NCBI GenBank assembly: GCA_013399305.1
Contig: VXAI01000161.1
Coordinates: 916,075 to 980,074 of the forward strand
DNA from: Rostratula benghalensis
Lineage: Eukaryota > Chordata > Aves > Charadriiformes > Rostratulidae
Length of the DNA: 64,000 nt
Direction: 5' to 3'
Part shown: positions 1 through 12,400 of the stretch, one piece after another
Numbering within the stretch: position 1 is the stretch's first letter
Layout: the number at the start of each line of letters is the position of its first letter
Position numbers and translations under genes: made by a program
The notes under the pieces: model-generated
Told to the model about the DNA's origin: nothing
The model's database searches: none
The model's input: the letters and a program-made list of their open reading frames with translations, nothing else

Positions 1-1759
1 ATTTGTCCCAGATCAGGTTTGACAGTTACAAATGAAAATATAAGGTATGGTTAATATTCCCATTCTTTGAAAATGTTAAAAATATTCAGAGAACACCAAT
101 TCAAACATCAAGTAAAACCAGTTGCGTATGTAGGAACAATGAAGAATCAAACTTCCAGTGCCATCCATGGCAGTATAATTTAATTCTCAGTCACTTAGCT
201 ACAGACAGGAAACAGAACACAACAAATTTTAAATTGCATTATTAATCCATAGAATCCGGTCAGAATCTAGATATAATGCACATTGCTCTTTTTGAGGTGA
301 ATGATTTGCAAAGACAACTGCAAGGAGAAGACACAATTTTGCCAGAAGCTCATTATCTGATGTCAAAGCAAATTTTATGTTTTATATCTGTGGCTGACAA
401 TGTTCTGGCTTTTGCTGAAAAGGCTGCATTTTCTTCTGCAGTCTGCCTCTAATAAAATGTCACTGTGCAGAAGGAAGAGAAACCTGCTTAGAGGTTCTTT
501 CGTTTTCTTTTTCTTTTTTTTAATTTTATTTTATTTTTAAGGCATCAGGCTCTTTTTAAAAATAAGTTTCAAACACAAGGCTGGACACTGATTTGTGTGT
601 TTGCTTGTATTTGTGCTGTGCCCGCTCCCATGGTTGTTGTACACAATCACATTTTCGAGGAAGACAATGGGAAGGTCAAAAATATCCTAAGGCAAGTGTG
701 AAAGTTCACACAACCCTCATATTGGTTTTGCTACTTGCTGACTTATAGCTGACCATTGCGCTTTTATTCTGACCTCCTGATAATTTTACATTGTTTTGAC
801 TTCAGTATCATCACACAAATTTCACACAGATCCAAGAGGAAAAAAAAATTAATTATCTTGACTGGTCAAGGAATATTAAAAGAAGCACTTACTATAAAAA
901 TGTAAGAATTATATGCTCTAAAAATTGAAATAATGCATACGTTTCACAAGTAGCACTGAATTTTAAGCAGAATTTATGTTATTAAAATTGCTGAAGTTTT
1001 ATGAGTCAAAGAAGGAGAAGTAGATATTTCTGCTTCGCCTGTGATATAATTCTCAGCTTACTAAAATCAATAAGCAATAACTTTAAGAAGGAGAAAATGA
1101 TCTCTACAATTTGCTATAAAGCTTTAGTGTTCAATGAATAGGTATGATATCTATAGAGTGATTTGGCAATGCACACTATGTAGGCAGGAGTTCAAAGGCA
1201 CATCTGTTTTTCATGGCTTCTTGAAGATTTACATTCTGCTACTGATTTTTGCTAAGTCGTTTAATAACTGCAAAATGACACGACAGTCACATACTCTTTC
1301 TTCCTCTCTATTTGTGCTTTCAAGGGGAAAATTAATCACACAGAGGAATAAGTGTTTAGGAAACTGCCACTGTATCTGCACTATCGAGTAGTGTTCCACA
1401 AAAGGAGCATACCTGCAGAGTGAAGCAGCAAAATTTCCTTACATTTGGGAGTATTCTTATTTTCCAGGTGAACCAGGAGGACAGTTTTCCTTGGAATAAC
1501 ATTTATTTTGGTAATGACAACTGCCATACAACCTAATGACAAAGAGCAAAGAAGGACCTTAAAATTGCTGATGGATGAACAAGTCAATAACAGACAAAAC
1601 TGGGGAGACTATTTTCCAATAGCACTTTTGGGGGAGCAATGCAGAATTTCTTACATACTGCACTGTGCAAAAACCTAAGGCAGAGAAAGAGATAAATGCT
1701 GGTTTCCCCTTTATGGGATACAGACAAATCACCATATCTGAGACAGGATTCAGATACAG
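1..1759. other. AT-rich unique sequence, no gene seen
   Basis: No open frame here resembles a known protein, and the short frames present are no longer than expected by chance in AT-rich DNA. A T-rich stretch lies near 511-538. I see no repeat family that I can name. Confidence 0.6.
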
Positions 1760-2125
1760 AGGAGGCTGAGGGGAGATCTCATCACTCTCTGCAACTACTT
1801 GAAAGGACATTGTAGAGAGGCTGGTGCTGGTCTCTTCTCACAGGTAATTAGTGATAGAATGAGAGGCAATGGCTTCAAGCTGCAACAGGGTAGGTTTGGG
1901 ATGAACATTAGGAAGAAGCTCTTCCCAGAAGGAGTGTTCAGACCCTGGAATGGGCTGCCCAGGGAGGAGGTGGAGTCCCCATCCCTAAATGTGTTTAAGA
2001 GTCATTGAGATGTGGTGTTGGGAGATCTGGTGTAGGGGAGTATTTTGTAGAGTGGGACTGATGGTTGGACTCCATGATCCCAAGGGTCTTTTCCAACCTG
2101 AATGATTCTGTGATTCTATGATTCT
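1760..2125 (+). mobile_element. CR1 LINE, 3'-end fragment
   Basis: This 5'-truncated CR1 copy starts in the segment just after the reverse-transcriptase frame (a GGCTGAGGGGAGATCTCATC-like block). It runs through the GAGGCAATGG, GGCTGCCCAGGGAGG and TCTTTTCCAACCT blocks and ends in octamer-like repeats (GATTCTGTGATTCTATGATTCT) at 2104-2125. The wording of the 3' block (CCTGGAATGGGCTGCCCAGG, GTTTAAGAG) differs from the copies at 4.3, 14.9, 28.2 and 60.4 kb, so it belongs to another CR1 subfamily. CR1 moves by target-primed reverse transcription and usually leaves 5'-truncated copies without clear target duplications, as here. It has no coding capacity. Confidence 0.92.
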
Positions 2126-3393
2126 TGTTCATCATATTCCACATGTCCCCACTTCTGCCCTGGTATTTTCCATATAATAGGAAAGAACAAGGGGGCAGAA
2201 AGTCCATGCACGATGCTGAATACAGAGGCAACCTTAATAGTTTTACAGCACTGGGATATATTAGATATAAACAAAATTTCTGTGATTATTCTCCCATGCA
2301 CTGCGGTTTCAGCACAGCATTCTGGCCTGTTTTGATACAATATTCATTCTACAGTTACACTTACAAAATTTTTGAAAAATTATATTCTACATAAGCTATT
2401 ACTGTACCTTTAAAATCAGAAGTAGATGAGATAATTAACTTGACTACCATGTCTACAACTTTTAAAATCCAGTTTATTCAAGATAGCTCCTTTTTAATTA
2501 GTTCTTGGCAGACACTGCAGCTTTGATAGCAATTCTAAGTCATATTCCACTGAAGTGTTTCAGCAACTTTCTATATCTTAAAGCTGCAACATAAAACTTG
2601 CAGCAAAATCCATTGTCCTGGTTCTGTAAAACTATCACTGATGGCTAATCTGCCAAAGATGAGGACCATGAATATATATATATGTGCTGTTATGCAGGAT
2701 CATGCTTATGATTGTAGGTACTAATGACAGGTATTAAGATGCTTGTTACTTTATTACTTTGGTTGCAGCTAGAATAAGGAGCTCTAATAAGAAGAAAACA
2801 TACAGAAGTGGGTTGTTCAGTGTGCAGAGCTTCCTTTCTTGTTTTTCTACCAGTGTCTTACCCTGGAAACTGTTGGTTTTCATCACCAAAGAAGATCAAA
2901 TGAGCTTTAGTATAAATGCTGAATCTGGCCTACCAGAAGCATAGAGCTTTATTTCCAACAGCATTCCTTTTGTACGTGTATACCATAATAAAGCAGGAGC
3001 CAATCATTGATGGATTGTCAAGAGGAAGCGTAGGAGATTTCTATACCCTACCTCAGTTGAGAGAGACAGCCTGTATGGATAGGAATTTACAAGACCTAAA
3101 ATAGAACTGGAAGCTGCACAGAGAGCAATGAAGAATCACTCTGTACAAATCACTGAGTTCTTTAAGTAGTGATGAAATATTATTGTCACAGCTGGGATTT
3201 GATTCTAACTTGGATCAAACCAAGTTTCTATACTGGATGAAAGGACCTCAGATTGGTTTCTTATTGTGCAGACAAACTCTGTGTTTACCGAGCAAACCCA
3301 AAAGTATATGAAATACTGGGAAGGTTCATTTGTTTTGCTCAGTTCAGCTTCTACTGGTGATACATCCTGCTTCTCCACCTAGATGAGTTCAAC
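2126..3393. other. AT-rich unique sequence, short (AT)n
   Basis: I see no gene or named repeat apart from a short (AT)n run near 2674-2686. The open frames are short and unrecognised. Confidence 0.5.
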
Positions 3394-3511
3394 ATTTCAT
3401 AGAATGAACTACAGAATGGTTAGAGTTGGAAGGGACCTTAAAGATCATCAAGTTCCAACCCCCCTGCCATGTGTAGGGACACCTCCCACTAGAGCAGGTG
3501 GCTCAAAGCCC
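3394..3511 (-). mobile_element. CR1 LINE, short 3'-end fragment
   Basis: Read on the minus strand this is the last ~115 bp of a CR1: the GAGCCACCTGCTCTAGTGGG-like block, the poly-G/AACTTGATGATCTTTAAGG block and TCCCTTCCAACTCTAACCAT, ending in degraded octamers (CTATGAAAT). It is a severely 5'-truncated insertion. Confidence 0.88.
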
Positions 3512-4266
3512 TTGATTCACAGTTTCATTAAGCCTATTTCCATTCCATAGGCAGCCAAGAGAATAATATAGTAAATACGGACTTTCATCCATGTGGTTAT
3601 ACTTAATCTGAGAAAAGCCTAAAGAGCATACTGCATAAAAACACTCCTGCCTTTTCGCAGCCTGTACACATCTAATTTTTGCATTGTTCTGGTATACATA
3701 AATCCTGTCCTCTACACACCAAATCATATGTTAATGAAAGTACATTAATTTGCTAGCAAACATCAATCAACATATATACCAGTCTTCTTGTACCTCTATT
3801 GCTCTCAAATTCCTATTTCTGCTCATATGGTGTGGTTGTCTCTTCACAATGGAAATCCAAGAATTCAAACAGTTATTGTCAGATTTAACATATATCTTAG
3901 CAGAGAATGTTTATATCGATGAAACTTGCCAAGTTTCATCAGTTTGCTTCAGCGTTTTCATCCTATTTGTATGACCCAATTTTAGCTCATTGATGGTAAC
4001 ATATTTTGATTTCAATTCACTTTGATGTCAAGTCAGTTTGATTCAAAAATCCTGCTGAATTTAACTCATTTCAGTGTTTCCTGATGTGATGTTTTTGTAC
4101 ATCAGCAAGCGTGGAAAGTTTATCTTTACTTTTTTCTGAACTAGCAGAGAATGGTCACCCATAAAATTGCTAAACATTATAAAATTTCTATCTAGCTATC
4201 CTCTGCTCACTGATGAATACCAAGCTTCAACCCATGAGATTTCCATTGAATTTTAACTTTATTCTT
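3512..4266. other. AT-rich unique sequence between two CR1 copies
   Basis: I see no gene, RNA or named repeat. Several imperfect TTTGATTCAA-like words occur near 4000-4060, but they do not form a tandem array. Confidence 0.5.
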
Positions 4267-4577
4267 AGAATCATAGAATCATGGAATGGTTAGAGTTGGA
4301 AGGGACCTTAAAGATCAAGTTCCAATCCCCCTGCCATGGGCAGGGACACCTCCCACCAGACCAGGTTGCTCCAAGCCCCATCCAGCCTGGCCTTGAACCC
4401 CTCCAGGGATGGGGCAGCCACAGCTTCTCTGGGCAACCTGTTCCAGTGTCTCGCCACCCCCACAGCACAGAATTTCTTTCTAGTATCTAATCTAAATCTC
4501 CCCTTTTCCAATTTAAAGCTGTTATACCTTGTCCTGTCACTACAATTCCTGACAAAGAGTCCTTCTCCAGCTTACCA
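4267..4577 (-). mobile_element. CR1 LINE, 3'-end fragment
   Basis: On the minus strand the copy begins in a GGAGAAGGACTCTTTGTCAG-like block. It passes through GGGGAGATTTAGATTAGATAC, then CACTGGAACAGGTTGCCCAG and GAAGCTGTGGCTGCCCCATC, and ends at TAACCATTCCATGATTCTAT octamers near 4267. It closely matches the copies at 14.9 and 28.2 kb, so it belongs to the same relatively young subfamily. Open frames on both strands across it are translations of CR1 3' UTR, not genes. Confidence 0.95.
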
Positions 4578-6246
4578 AACATACTCTTTAGTTCTCAATT
4601 TCATTTTAATTTATTCCAACATTATCTCCTGACAAGTTGCCATATTATTTAGACACCAATTTCTTAACAAACAGAAGGAGAATATGCAAACATGATGTGC
4701 CAAGAATGTATGTTAGTGCCCTGAAAACTGCCAAGTTTCATAGATGATGATTTGCCTTGTTAATTATTTTGACAAGACTATCCTTTGCAATAGCCTTATC
4801 ACTATTTTTTCTCCTTCCTAGATATCCTTAAAATTCACACCTAATATTTTCAGATTAATATCAAGCTCTCTTCTGCTTTCTACTGGCAGAAATATGTGAA
4901 GCCTGAGGCTCTAGGATTGGCAATGAGCTACATAGAATTTTTGTGCTGCATGTTTCAAATGTAACCTTTGCAACTTTAAGTCTGAAAATGATCAAACAAT
5001 TTCTCAGGAACATAATGTTTTGCATTAAAAATCCTGTTAGATGCAGTCAATAGTTCTTCTTCATATTTTTTTAATATACATACACGATATTCAAGATTCT
5101 GATTTAATAGAAAAGTTCACTCAATATGAGGAATATATAACATTTAGGACAAAACAACTTATAAAAAATTTCATATCTAATAGGAAAATTGATAGTGTCT
5201 ATTCCTCATTTTAAATCACAGTAAGTGTTCATTCTTTTCACATCATAATTTTCTTTTCTATGCAGTTTAGAGTTTCTCAGCTGGTTTTGGGCAACATAGT
5301 CTACATTTTATATCAAATAAAGTCTATCCATTAGTATGGAGCCAGTTAATTTAAAAGATACTTGATTTTTAAGAGGAAGCAAAAATACAGACCTCACAAA
5401 TCATTGTCCTCACTGGACTCTTCAGTAGATTTCATACTCAAAAGGGCCTACTGTCATATAACCTAACAGCCTGTGTTCTGGATTCATAGGGCTGTTTCAA
5501 ATCCGACTGCTGGGTTTGAACTAAAGCTGTATCTTTTACAAAGTCTGCCCTATTAAGATATTTCTTATGATAAAATTAACCCATGACCCCTTTGCTAGCT
5601 CTAAAGGTTTGTCAAAACTTTCTGTGCCTTGTTCTTATTTTTTTCTAGCTATTGGACCTCACTGCACAGTCACAAGTGATTTTCAATAGCCTCTTTTTCC
5701 AGTTTCTTTTTCTATACGGTCATGACTCAGTTGCCTAGATATAGCTGTCTACTTACCTTCAAGAAGCTTATGTATTCCCTGTGGACTAGAGACCACGACA
5801 CAGTGTTATTTCACAGGGCATTGTCTACCACAGGTTCTGTGACATGTCCCTCAGCACCCTGTGGATCTCTTGGACATCCTCAGATACCTCAAGGAAAGAG
5901 TTGAGACCTTGTATACGGTGATAAATTCCTGCCTGAAATGCCAAAGTCATGTTTTTTCTTGGCAAACTAATTATAATTTAATCATTCTTGTTGACCTTTG
6001 CTACACCAAGTCCCAGTATTTACATTTCCTCAAGTCCCAATCTACGGTGTCTGCTTTTCTAGTGTAGACATGTGTGCCTTTAATCGTATTGTGTGTCCCC
6101 TTCAATCAATATATTTTCTAACAGTTTAGAGTGTAGAATAACCAGTAGAGAGTAGAGTTCTTCTGGGTTTAAAGCTGTTATATTTCACATGTATGTTGAA
6201 ACTGTTTTCATCATGTATTCCATTCTTCACGTTCATTTGACTCATA
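4578..6246. other. AT-rich unique sequence, no gene seen
   Basis: There are no recognisable coding, RNA or repeat signals. A short frame near 5722-5904 has no recognisable domain and no splice context. Confidence 0.5.
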
Positions 6247-6343
6247 TAGAATCATAAAATTGCCAAGGTTGGAAGGGACCTTGCAGATCATCTACTCCAA
6301 CCATCAGCCTAACTCTGACAAAACCCATCACTAAACCATAGCT
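6247..6343 (-). mobile_element. CR1 LINE, very short 3' end
   Basis: The minus strand reads as the terminal ~95 bp of a CR1 of the GATGGTTGGAGTAGATGATC type: a TTTAGTGATGGG block, then GGTTGGAGTAGATGATCTGC, AAGGTCCCTTCCAACCTTGG and degraded octamers (TTATGATTCTATA). Its wording matches the subfamily at 1760-2125 more than that at 4267. Confidence 0.85.
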
Positions 6344-8465
6344 CTGCTTTTCACTGGTGATTTCTGCAGAACTTTCAAGTTTCATATATGAAATTTTCAA
6401 TTAATATGGTGTCATTGCTACTTAAAGTAAGCACAAAGTCAGTATTTGTAAGAAAATAAATCACAGTAGGAGCACTTTGTTTAATACTTAAGTATGAAAT
6501 CCTAGAATTAAACTTATCTGCATGAACATTAGTATAATTTTAAGCAGAGATCCAGATTAGAAGATCTTGTGTTTTAAATATGACATACCTACAATGTACT
6601 TTACGAAAATATTTTTAGGTTATTTTTATTCAATGTGTATAAAATCTTTGTGCTTATTAGGTGTTGCTCCTAAAGCATTTTCTGCTAGGATTCAGCCTTA
6701 GAAGACACACAGCCTCAAAAAAGTTTTACAACCTGCTTTGTTTCAAAAGGCTCCGGAACTTCTCACTGAAAGCAGTAATTAAATTCACCTTCCACTTTGG
6801 TTAATCATGAAACAGTATAATACAGCAAAGCACCGAGAAATCATTTACTCCACAGAAGGAATATTGGTACAGATACTCCAATTCCCCTCTGTCCTCCATC
6901 AATGCAGCATAATACAATATATTCAAGATTCTACTATCCTTTAGCATAACTCCACTTGCATACTCCACTAACAGTGGGGTAGTATTCTACAGTAAATCTG
7001 TGCAACTGGGAAATTAGTTACAGTTATCGATCGCTAATTTGTCTGTGGTGCTGTTTCAGCTGCTAATCATTAGTTGTATGAGTGGCCAGAATATTGCTTT
7101 GTGCTGTTAACTCTGACTCTCTTATTTGACAGATTGTCTTTGATCACTAGAATGTAAGATATGGCTGTATATTGTCCAATTACCATCCTTGTAGAAATAC
7201 TTTTGTAGTGTTACTTGATATGTCTGTCAAGTGAATTGATTTACTTTATTGCTTTTCTACATAAGTTGCCAGCTTCACTGTGAAGACGCCAAGTCAGTTC
7301 TTACAGTTCTTAGGAATGATTTTTGATAACATGATTTTGCTTTTTCGAGTTTCCCTTCTTCACTTTAGTGAGTTTCTGGAGCAGGAGCAACTGCATTCCC
7401 ATAAACCTTGTCAGAAGAGGACAAAGAGACATGGAGTTAGGAGAAGTCAAAAGAAACCTATAAATCACAGCAGAGACTAAACGGGATTGACACTTGCTGG
7501 AATCCTTCTTTTTCTCTGGAAAAAAAAAATTTAAATCAGAGATTATCATACAACTCTTCAATAGATGATTAACTAAAGGGAAACATCTGGTTTATGTTGG
7601 GTATACTTAGGATATAGCAACATCCAGACAAAACCAAAGCAAGCCAGGTTTTCAGAATCCTGCAGTCAAATTCTCTGAATTCTGTAGAATTAAATGTTAA
7701 CGATGAAACATAAATATATAAAAGCATTATTAAATCATTTCTCTAATATTGAAAATTAGGACAGGTACTTTTGCCCCTATCAGTGCGGGGCTGTTCCTTA
7801 ATAGCCTTTCATAACAATTTTGCTGTAATCAGGAAAAATAATGGTTGTCACCTTGACAGAAACCATTGCCACTTAGGTTTAAGACATAAAAATCTATGAT
7901 AGAGATTTCAGACATGTAAGATTTCTTACACTTAAGGAGAAACCCCCCCTTACAATATTAGCAGTAAAAGTCATTAAAGTCTTACAATTAAATCAGACTC
8001 TTTCAGTAAGGGCAAGAGTTCACTTGCCTATTAGAAGTTAATCATGTTATTCTTGAGAACTTTTTTGACCTAAAATCTATAACCAGAATGACTGGAATTC
8101 TTTGGTAACACACATCTCACTGTCAACAAGTTATGCTCCTGAAAGCAGACGAAGGAAGTAAGATCATTCATTTTAAACACATTTTTTAAGTATATGGCAA
8201 ATGAAAACCACAAATATTGCAGTGAAACTCAAGAGAGTTCCTAATTCTTCATCTCTAAGCTTGAATCATATTTGACACTTACTTCTTTGTCACAAGCCCC
8301 GCTTTCAGCCTGCATCACTGCTACTTCTGTGTCCAATTCAACTGACTGTTGCAGCTTGGATGTGGAAGAGTTTCTAATTTTTCTAGCAAACAGGAACATT
8401 TCTTCTCTCTGGTTCTTCACAGAAACAGACAGATAAACACAAGCAGGAGAAATGAGTGAGGCAAG
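6344..8465. other. AT-rich unique sequence, no gene seen
   Basis: I recognise no gene or named repeat. Frames around 7280-7561 occur on both strands, are short and have no recognisable domain. Confidence 0.5.
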
Positions 8466-8550
8466 TGAGCTATTAACCTAATGGATAAAGAACGGGGAGC
8501 TCGTGCTGGAGTTTAAATCTCTGGGGTATGGCTCTTCACAGCTCTAATTT
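8466..8550 (+). repeat. tRNA-derived SINE or tRNA pseudogene relic (tentative)
   Basis: An A-box-like stretch (CCTAATGGATAA, near 8478) is followed about 30 bases later by a degraded B-box-like stretch (GGAGTTTAAATCTC, near 8509). The A-box wording resembles vertebrate tRNA-Arg genes. The downstream GGTATGGCTCTTCACAGCTC resembles the post-tRNA part of MIR-type SINEs. The cloverleaf stems do not close well, so it is not a working tRNA gene. It could be an ancient amniote SINE or coincidence. Confidence 0.3.
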
Positions 8551-9300
8551 ACCAATTTGTTAAATTTCAAATACAGCTAAGAAACATTATAGCCAATTAG
8601 TTCCAGTAGGGCTATAAGACTGTATATTTAAATACTCTGTTTGTAATGCTTTCCTCATACACTGAAATATGTCTCATCTCTTCCCAGCCTGTTCTACAAT
8701 AGTAGCTGTTTTTTAAATTCTCATTTGGGACAGAAGCTAAAAGTCCTTGAAAATTAAATTAAATTCATTCAATTAGGCTAAAGAAACAGCTAAACTAACT
8801 AGTAGTTAGAGGATTTTTATTTAGTTTATACCTGTCAAATTGGAAATTTAAAGAGACTTCAAACCACCAAAACTGTGAGACTGTTAATTAATATATTGTT
8901 CTGTCTCATATTTATTGTGTTTTCTGCAACTTTGAAAGTTAAAAATATCAGTTCTGTCCTTTTTGGAATTTTATAAGATGTATCTATTTGTTTGTCCCTC
9001 TAAAATATATCTTTTAGACTTGTACCTGATGAACTTCACATTTCAAATAAAAGCATGACAGAGACAGAAATGTTACCAAATATATCTTTCTTACCAAGCA
9101 TTAGAAAAGGGACATGGTAAAGGGTATTAAAAGATTTAACTAAATATATTTTTAAAAAGCCTGACCCCAAAAATTGCTTGCAGTCACATCCTTAAGAACA
9201 TTTCCTTTTTGTTATTCCCACCAAAGGTATTATTTTCAGATCCAAGTTGAACAGTAATTGTCATCCATATTTCAAGTTTTAGCTTGACCAGCATCGCTTA
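8551..9300. other. AT-rich unique sequence
   Basis: No gene, RNA or named repeat is recognisable. Confidence 0.5.
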
Positions 9301-9301
9301 C

Positions 9302-9452
9302 CATATATTATATATACTTATACATAGATATGTATATATGTGTATTTCCCAAAAATGTATGTTATATGCAAGTGTATAAATTCATAGCTAAAAACATTCC
9401 CCCCAACACACATACACATACAATCATATACATATATGTACATGCATGTATG
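9302..9452. repeat. Imperfect (TA/TGTA/CA)n simple sequence
   Basis: Two short alternating purine-pyrimidine blocks (9302-9346 and 9406-9452), made of TATATA, TGTATA, CACATA and CATGTA steps, are separated by about 60 bases. They look like a decayed dinucleotide microsatellite. Confidence 0.7.
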
Positions 9453-12400
9453 TTTTGGGCAACCACATGAGCTATCTTTACTTGCTGGTAGGGTTAGAGA
9501 ATTTAGAGATTATAACCAGCACCTTCAGGAATATTTAGGACACTGGCTAATCTTGAGTTGAAATCATCAAAAAAAACCAAAAAAAACCCCCCACCTTTTA
9601 ACTGATTCTCTGGGACTTTTCTTGATAGCAAAACCAAGCAGTTTCTAAAAACCCACCCCAGCAATTGCATCCTGCTGGAATTCCTTCACCTTAGAATGTA
9701 GATTTTATCAAATTCCTGTATCATCTCTTTTCCCAACACAAAAAAGCTAGAGGGAAGAACTTCATATGTGCTTCATGCCACCATGTATTCCTATATTCTC
9801 TGCTAATATCCTCGGATTTTCTTTTGTTGTTTTTAGTCTGTTGGTCTTCTAACATGGATATTGTCAGCATGATAAATGGTTAGATTAGCAAAGTGTGCAT
9901 GAATGAGCAACTGACAAAATGTTACAGTAATTAGATGCTTGGTAATATGTATGGAATTTTTCATTTGAATTTTATTGGCCTTTATTATGGACATTAAATG
10001 TGTGCTCAGAGAGGAAATAAATGCTATGAGTTCATGTGCAGGCATACTGTAAAGTAACCATTAGAAAAATCCATAGCTACAAACAAAGAATTATAGGAAA
10101 CCATTAACAAAAACCAGTGTTCTGTAATCGAGTTGCAGCTCACACATAAATTGAGCTTAGTGGTGTCATACTGTCCTTTATCCCCATGACAGAAGTATTG
10201 GAAATTCTCCTGGAGAATTTCCATACTACAGAAACCCTGTTCTTACTATTTTCATGGCTAGGAAGTTTTATAAAACTTCAATAATTCCTATTACTGTATT
10301 TTGTTTTCTATCCAGTTTGTCTTGTTGCTTCCTGTAGTGTCCTCATCAAAACAAAGCACCCTATCCCCACTGTTATCATAGTCGTACATGATAGGACTCA
10401 GTAATAAATCTCTGTGTCCTACATGTCAGTGTTGTTAAAAGCATACCAGAACTACCTTTTCCTTTCTACATGAGCATCACCAATTTGTGATTCTATTTAA
10501 AGTCTTTCCATGTGAATGTTAATAACTCACAAATACTTATTTTATAGTTCTGTGCATGGTGTTTCTGAGATAAACTTGATCATGTGCTCTGTCATTCATA
10601 GTCTTTATTTCAGACTGGTCTTCTGGTTTACGAAGATCAGTCTGTCTTCTCAAGTGTTTGGAAAACCTCATGGTTTTGTAGTACATGTACAGCTCATACT
10701 CATTTTCTCAATGCCATCATCTCAATCATCTCCATCTTTCATAACAATACCAAAAAAAAAAAATACTTGATCAAGTACAGATTTGTGTGATCTGTGGCAT
10801 TTATAATGGAATTTGACAACACAGTATTAGTAACAGGTCTTTGTGTAGGTTTGGGTTGGTGTTTTTTTTTGTGCTGTTTCAGTTTAACTATGGCCAAATA
10901 AATATAAGGTAATTTAAAGCAAGCACAGATTTACTTTTCCTGCACTATTGCTCTGGAGAGAATTTTTTTCTGTAAGGCAAAATGCTCTACTTACACACAC
11001 CAGGAAATATCTTGGCCATATATTAATGCTAGTGTCTCAGAATGATTCCCTTAGAAATAATGGATTATGCAGTAGTAAAAAGAAAGCATTTCCTACACAC
11101 TATAAGAATTAGATATTCCATATAATGTGCTAAAAAGATTTATCTTGAATTTGTGATTCCAGAACTCATCATAATGCTACAGCTTATAAATTTGCACTGA
11201 GAAAAGAGAGCAACTGGTAATGGAATATATTCTGAGCATGATAGGTAGAAAATTAATCTTATTCTACTATTAAGTTGGTCATAATCAATAGCTTTCACAA
11301 ATACCATAAAGTGTCCCTAATTTCAATCTGCGTGTCCTAAAAATTAACATCTAGAATAAATTACTTTTTTATTATTATTGTTGTGGGGCACCTTCTCCTT
11401 GGAATTACTGTTAAGGTCACATATAATAAAAATGTGTCTTTAAAGTACAAAATGAGTTTGATAAGGAATGCGGAAGCCAGAAGGTAATGGTTCCAGATAA
11501 GCCTACATTTCAAATATATTTGACATACCAGCAAATTGTCTGGATAGTTCAGAAACTGCAAGTGCTGGGGAAGTATTTCATACTGCAAATTCATGGCCTT
11601 TTTGCTTGTTGAAATATAATTAATGACAATCCTGTAGATCAGATACACATTGTTAAATTTCACAAAGAGGCTAATAGTTTCTTCATTTATGAGAATAGGT
11701 TGCTTTAAAATGCACAGCCTGAACCTCATTTTACATCCACGAGTTCTCAGGATCCATTCTCTTTCACACAACTTTAGACGTTTTTTCAATGAAAGACACC
11801 AGGACCATATCAATTAGAGAGTAATTTAAATATATATGTGCACAATAGAGAGACAAAAGGAGAAAAGAATCAACCGTGAACAGAACCGAGTCTTTTCATC
11901 AATACAGTAAAATACATTATTTCTTACAGGATAAAATTCCCTTTACCCTGAAAGCCCAAGTAATCATTGTGTGAGAGAAAACGTGTGAATGGGATGAAAA
12001 GATAAAAAATCAGACACTCCTCAAAGTAAGCTGGGGTAGGGGGCTGCAGCAGAAATTCCCTGTGATGGCTGTAGCAGCTGATCCAGGACAAGAATTAGGG
12101 CATCATTCACACGACGGCATTTGGAGAGCTTGTTGCACTCTACTAGGATTTATTGCCCGCTTTTTAGGCAGGTCTGCCCTGACCACCTGGGCTGCTTTTC
12201 TTTCTCAGACTTGATACATCATCATATATCCCTCCTGCCCTGGGCTTTCTACTACTCCTTTGTGCCACGATTACAAGACCATATGACAAAGGTTTTCCAT
12301 TTTTGTAAGTTATGTTTCTCTCTCTCTCCCGTTATAAAACTAGAGGGTCCATTTAAACTGGATTTTGAGACTTCCAATGCTATTCCCATGCAATTGGGAC

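Noticed and set aside
4271..4632. Several overlapping Pro/Gly/Trp-rich frames on both strands
   Set aside because: They are translations of the CR1 3' UTR; the same peptides recur at 14850-15116 and 28085-28383.
11361..11813. 150-codon minus-strand open frame
   Set aside because: Composition is AT-driven (Ile, Leu, Lys, Tyr), there is no family motif or splice context, and the frame is unremarkable for 64 kb of AT-rich DNA.
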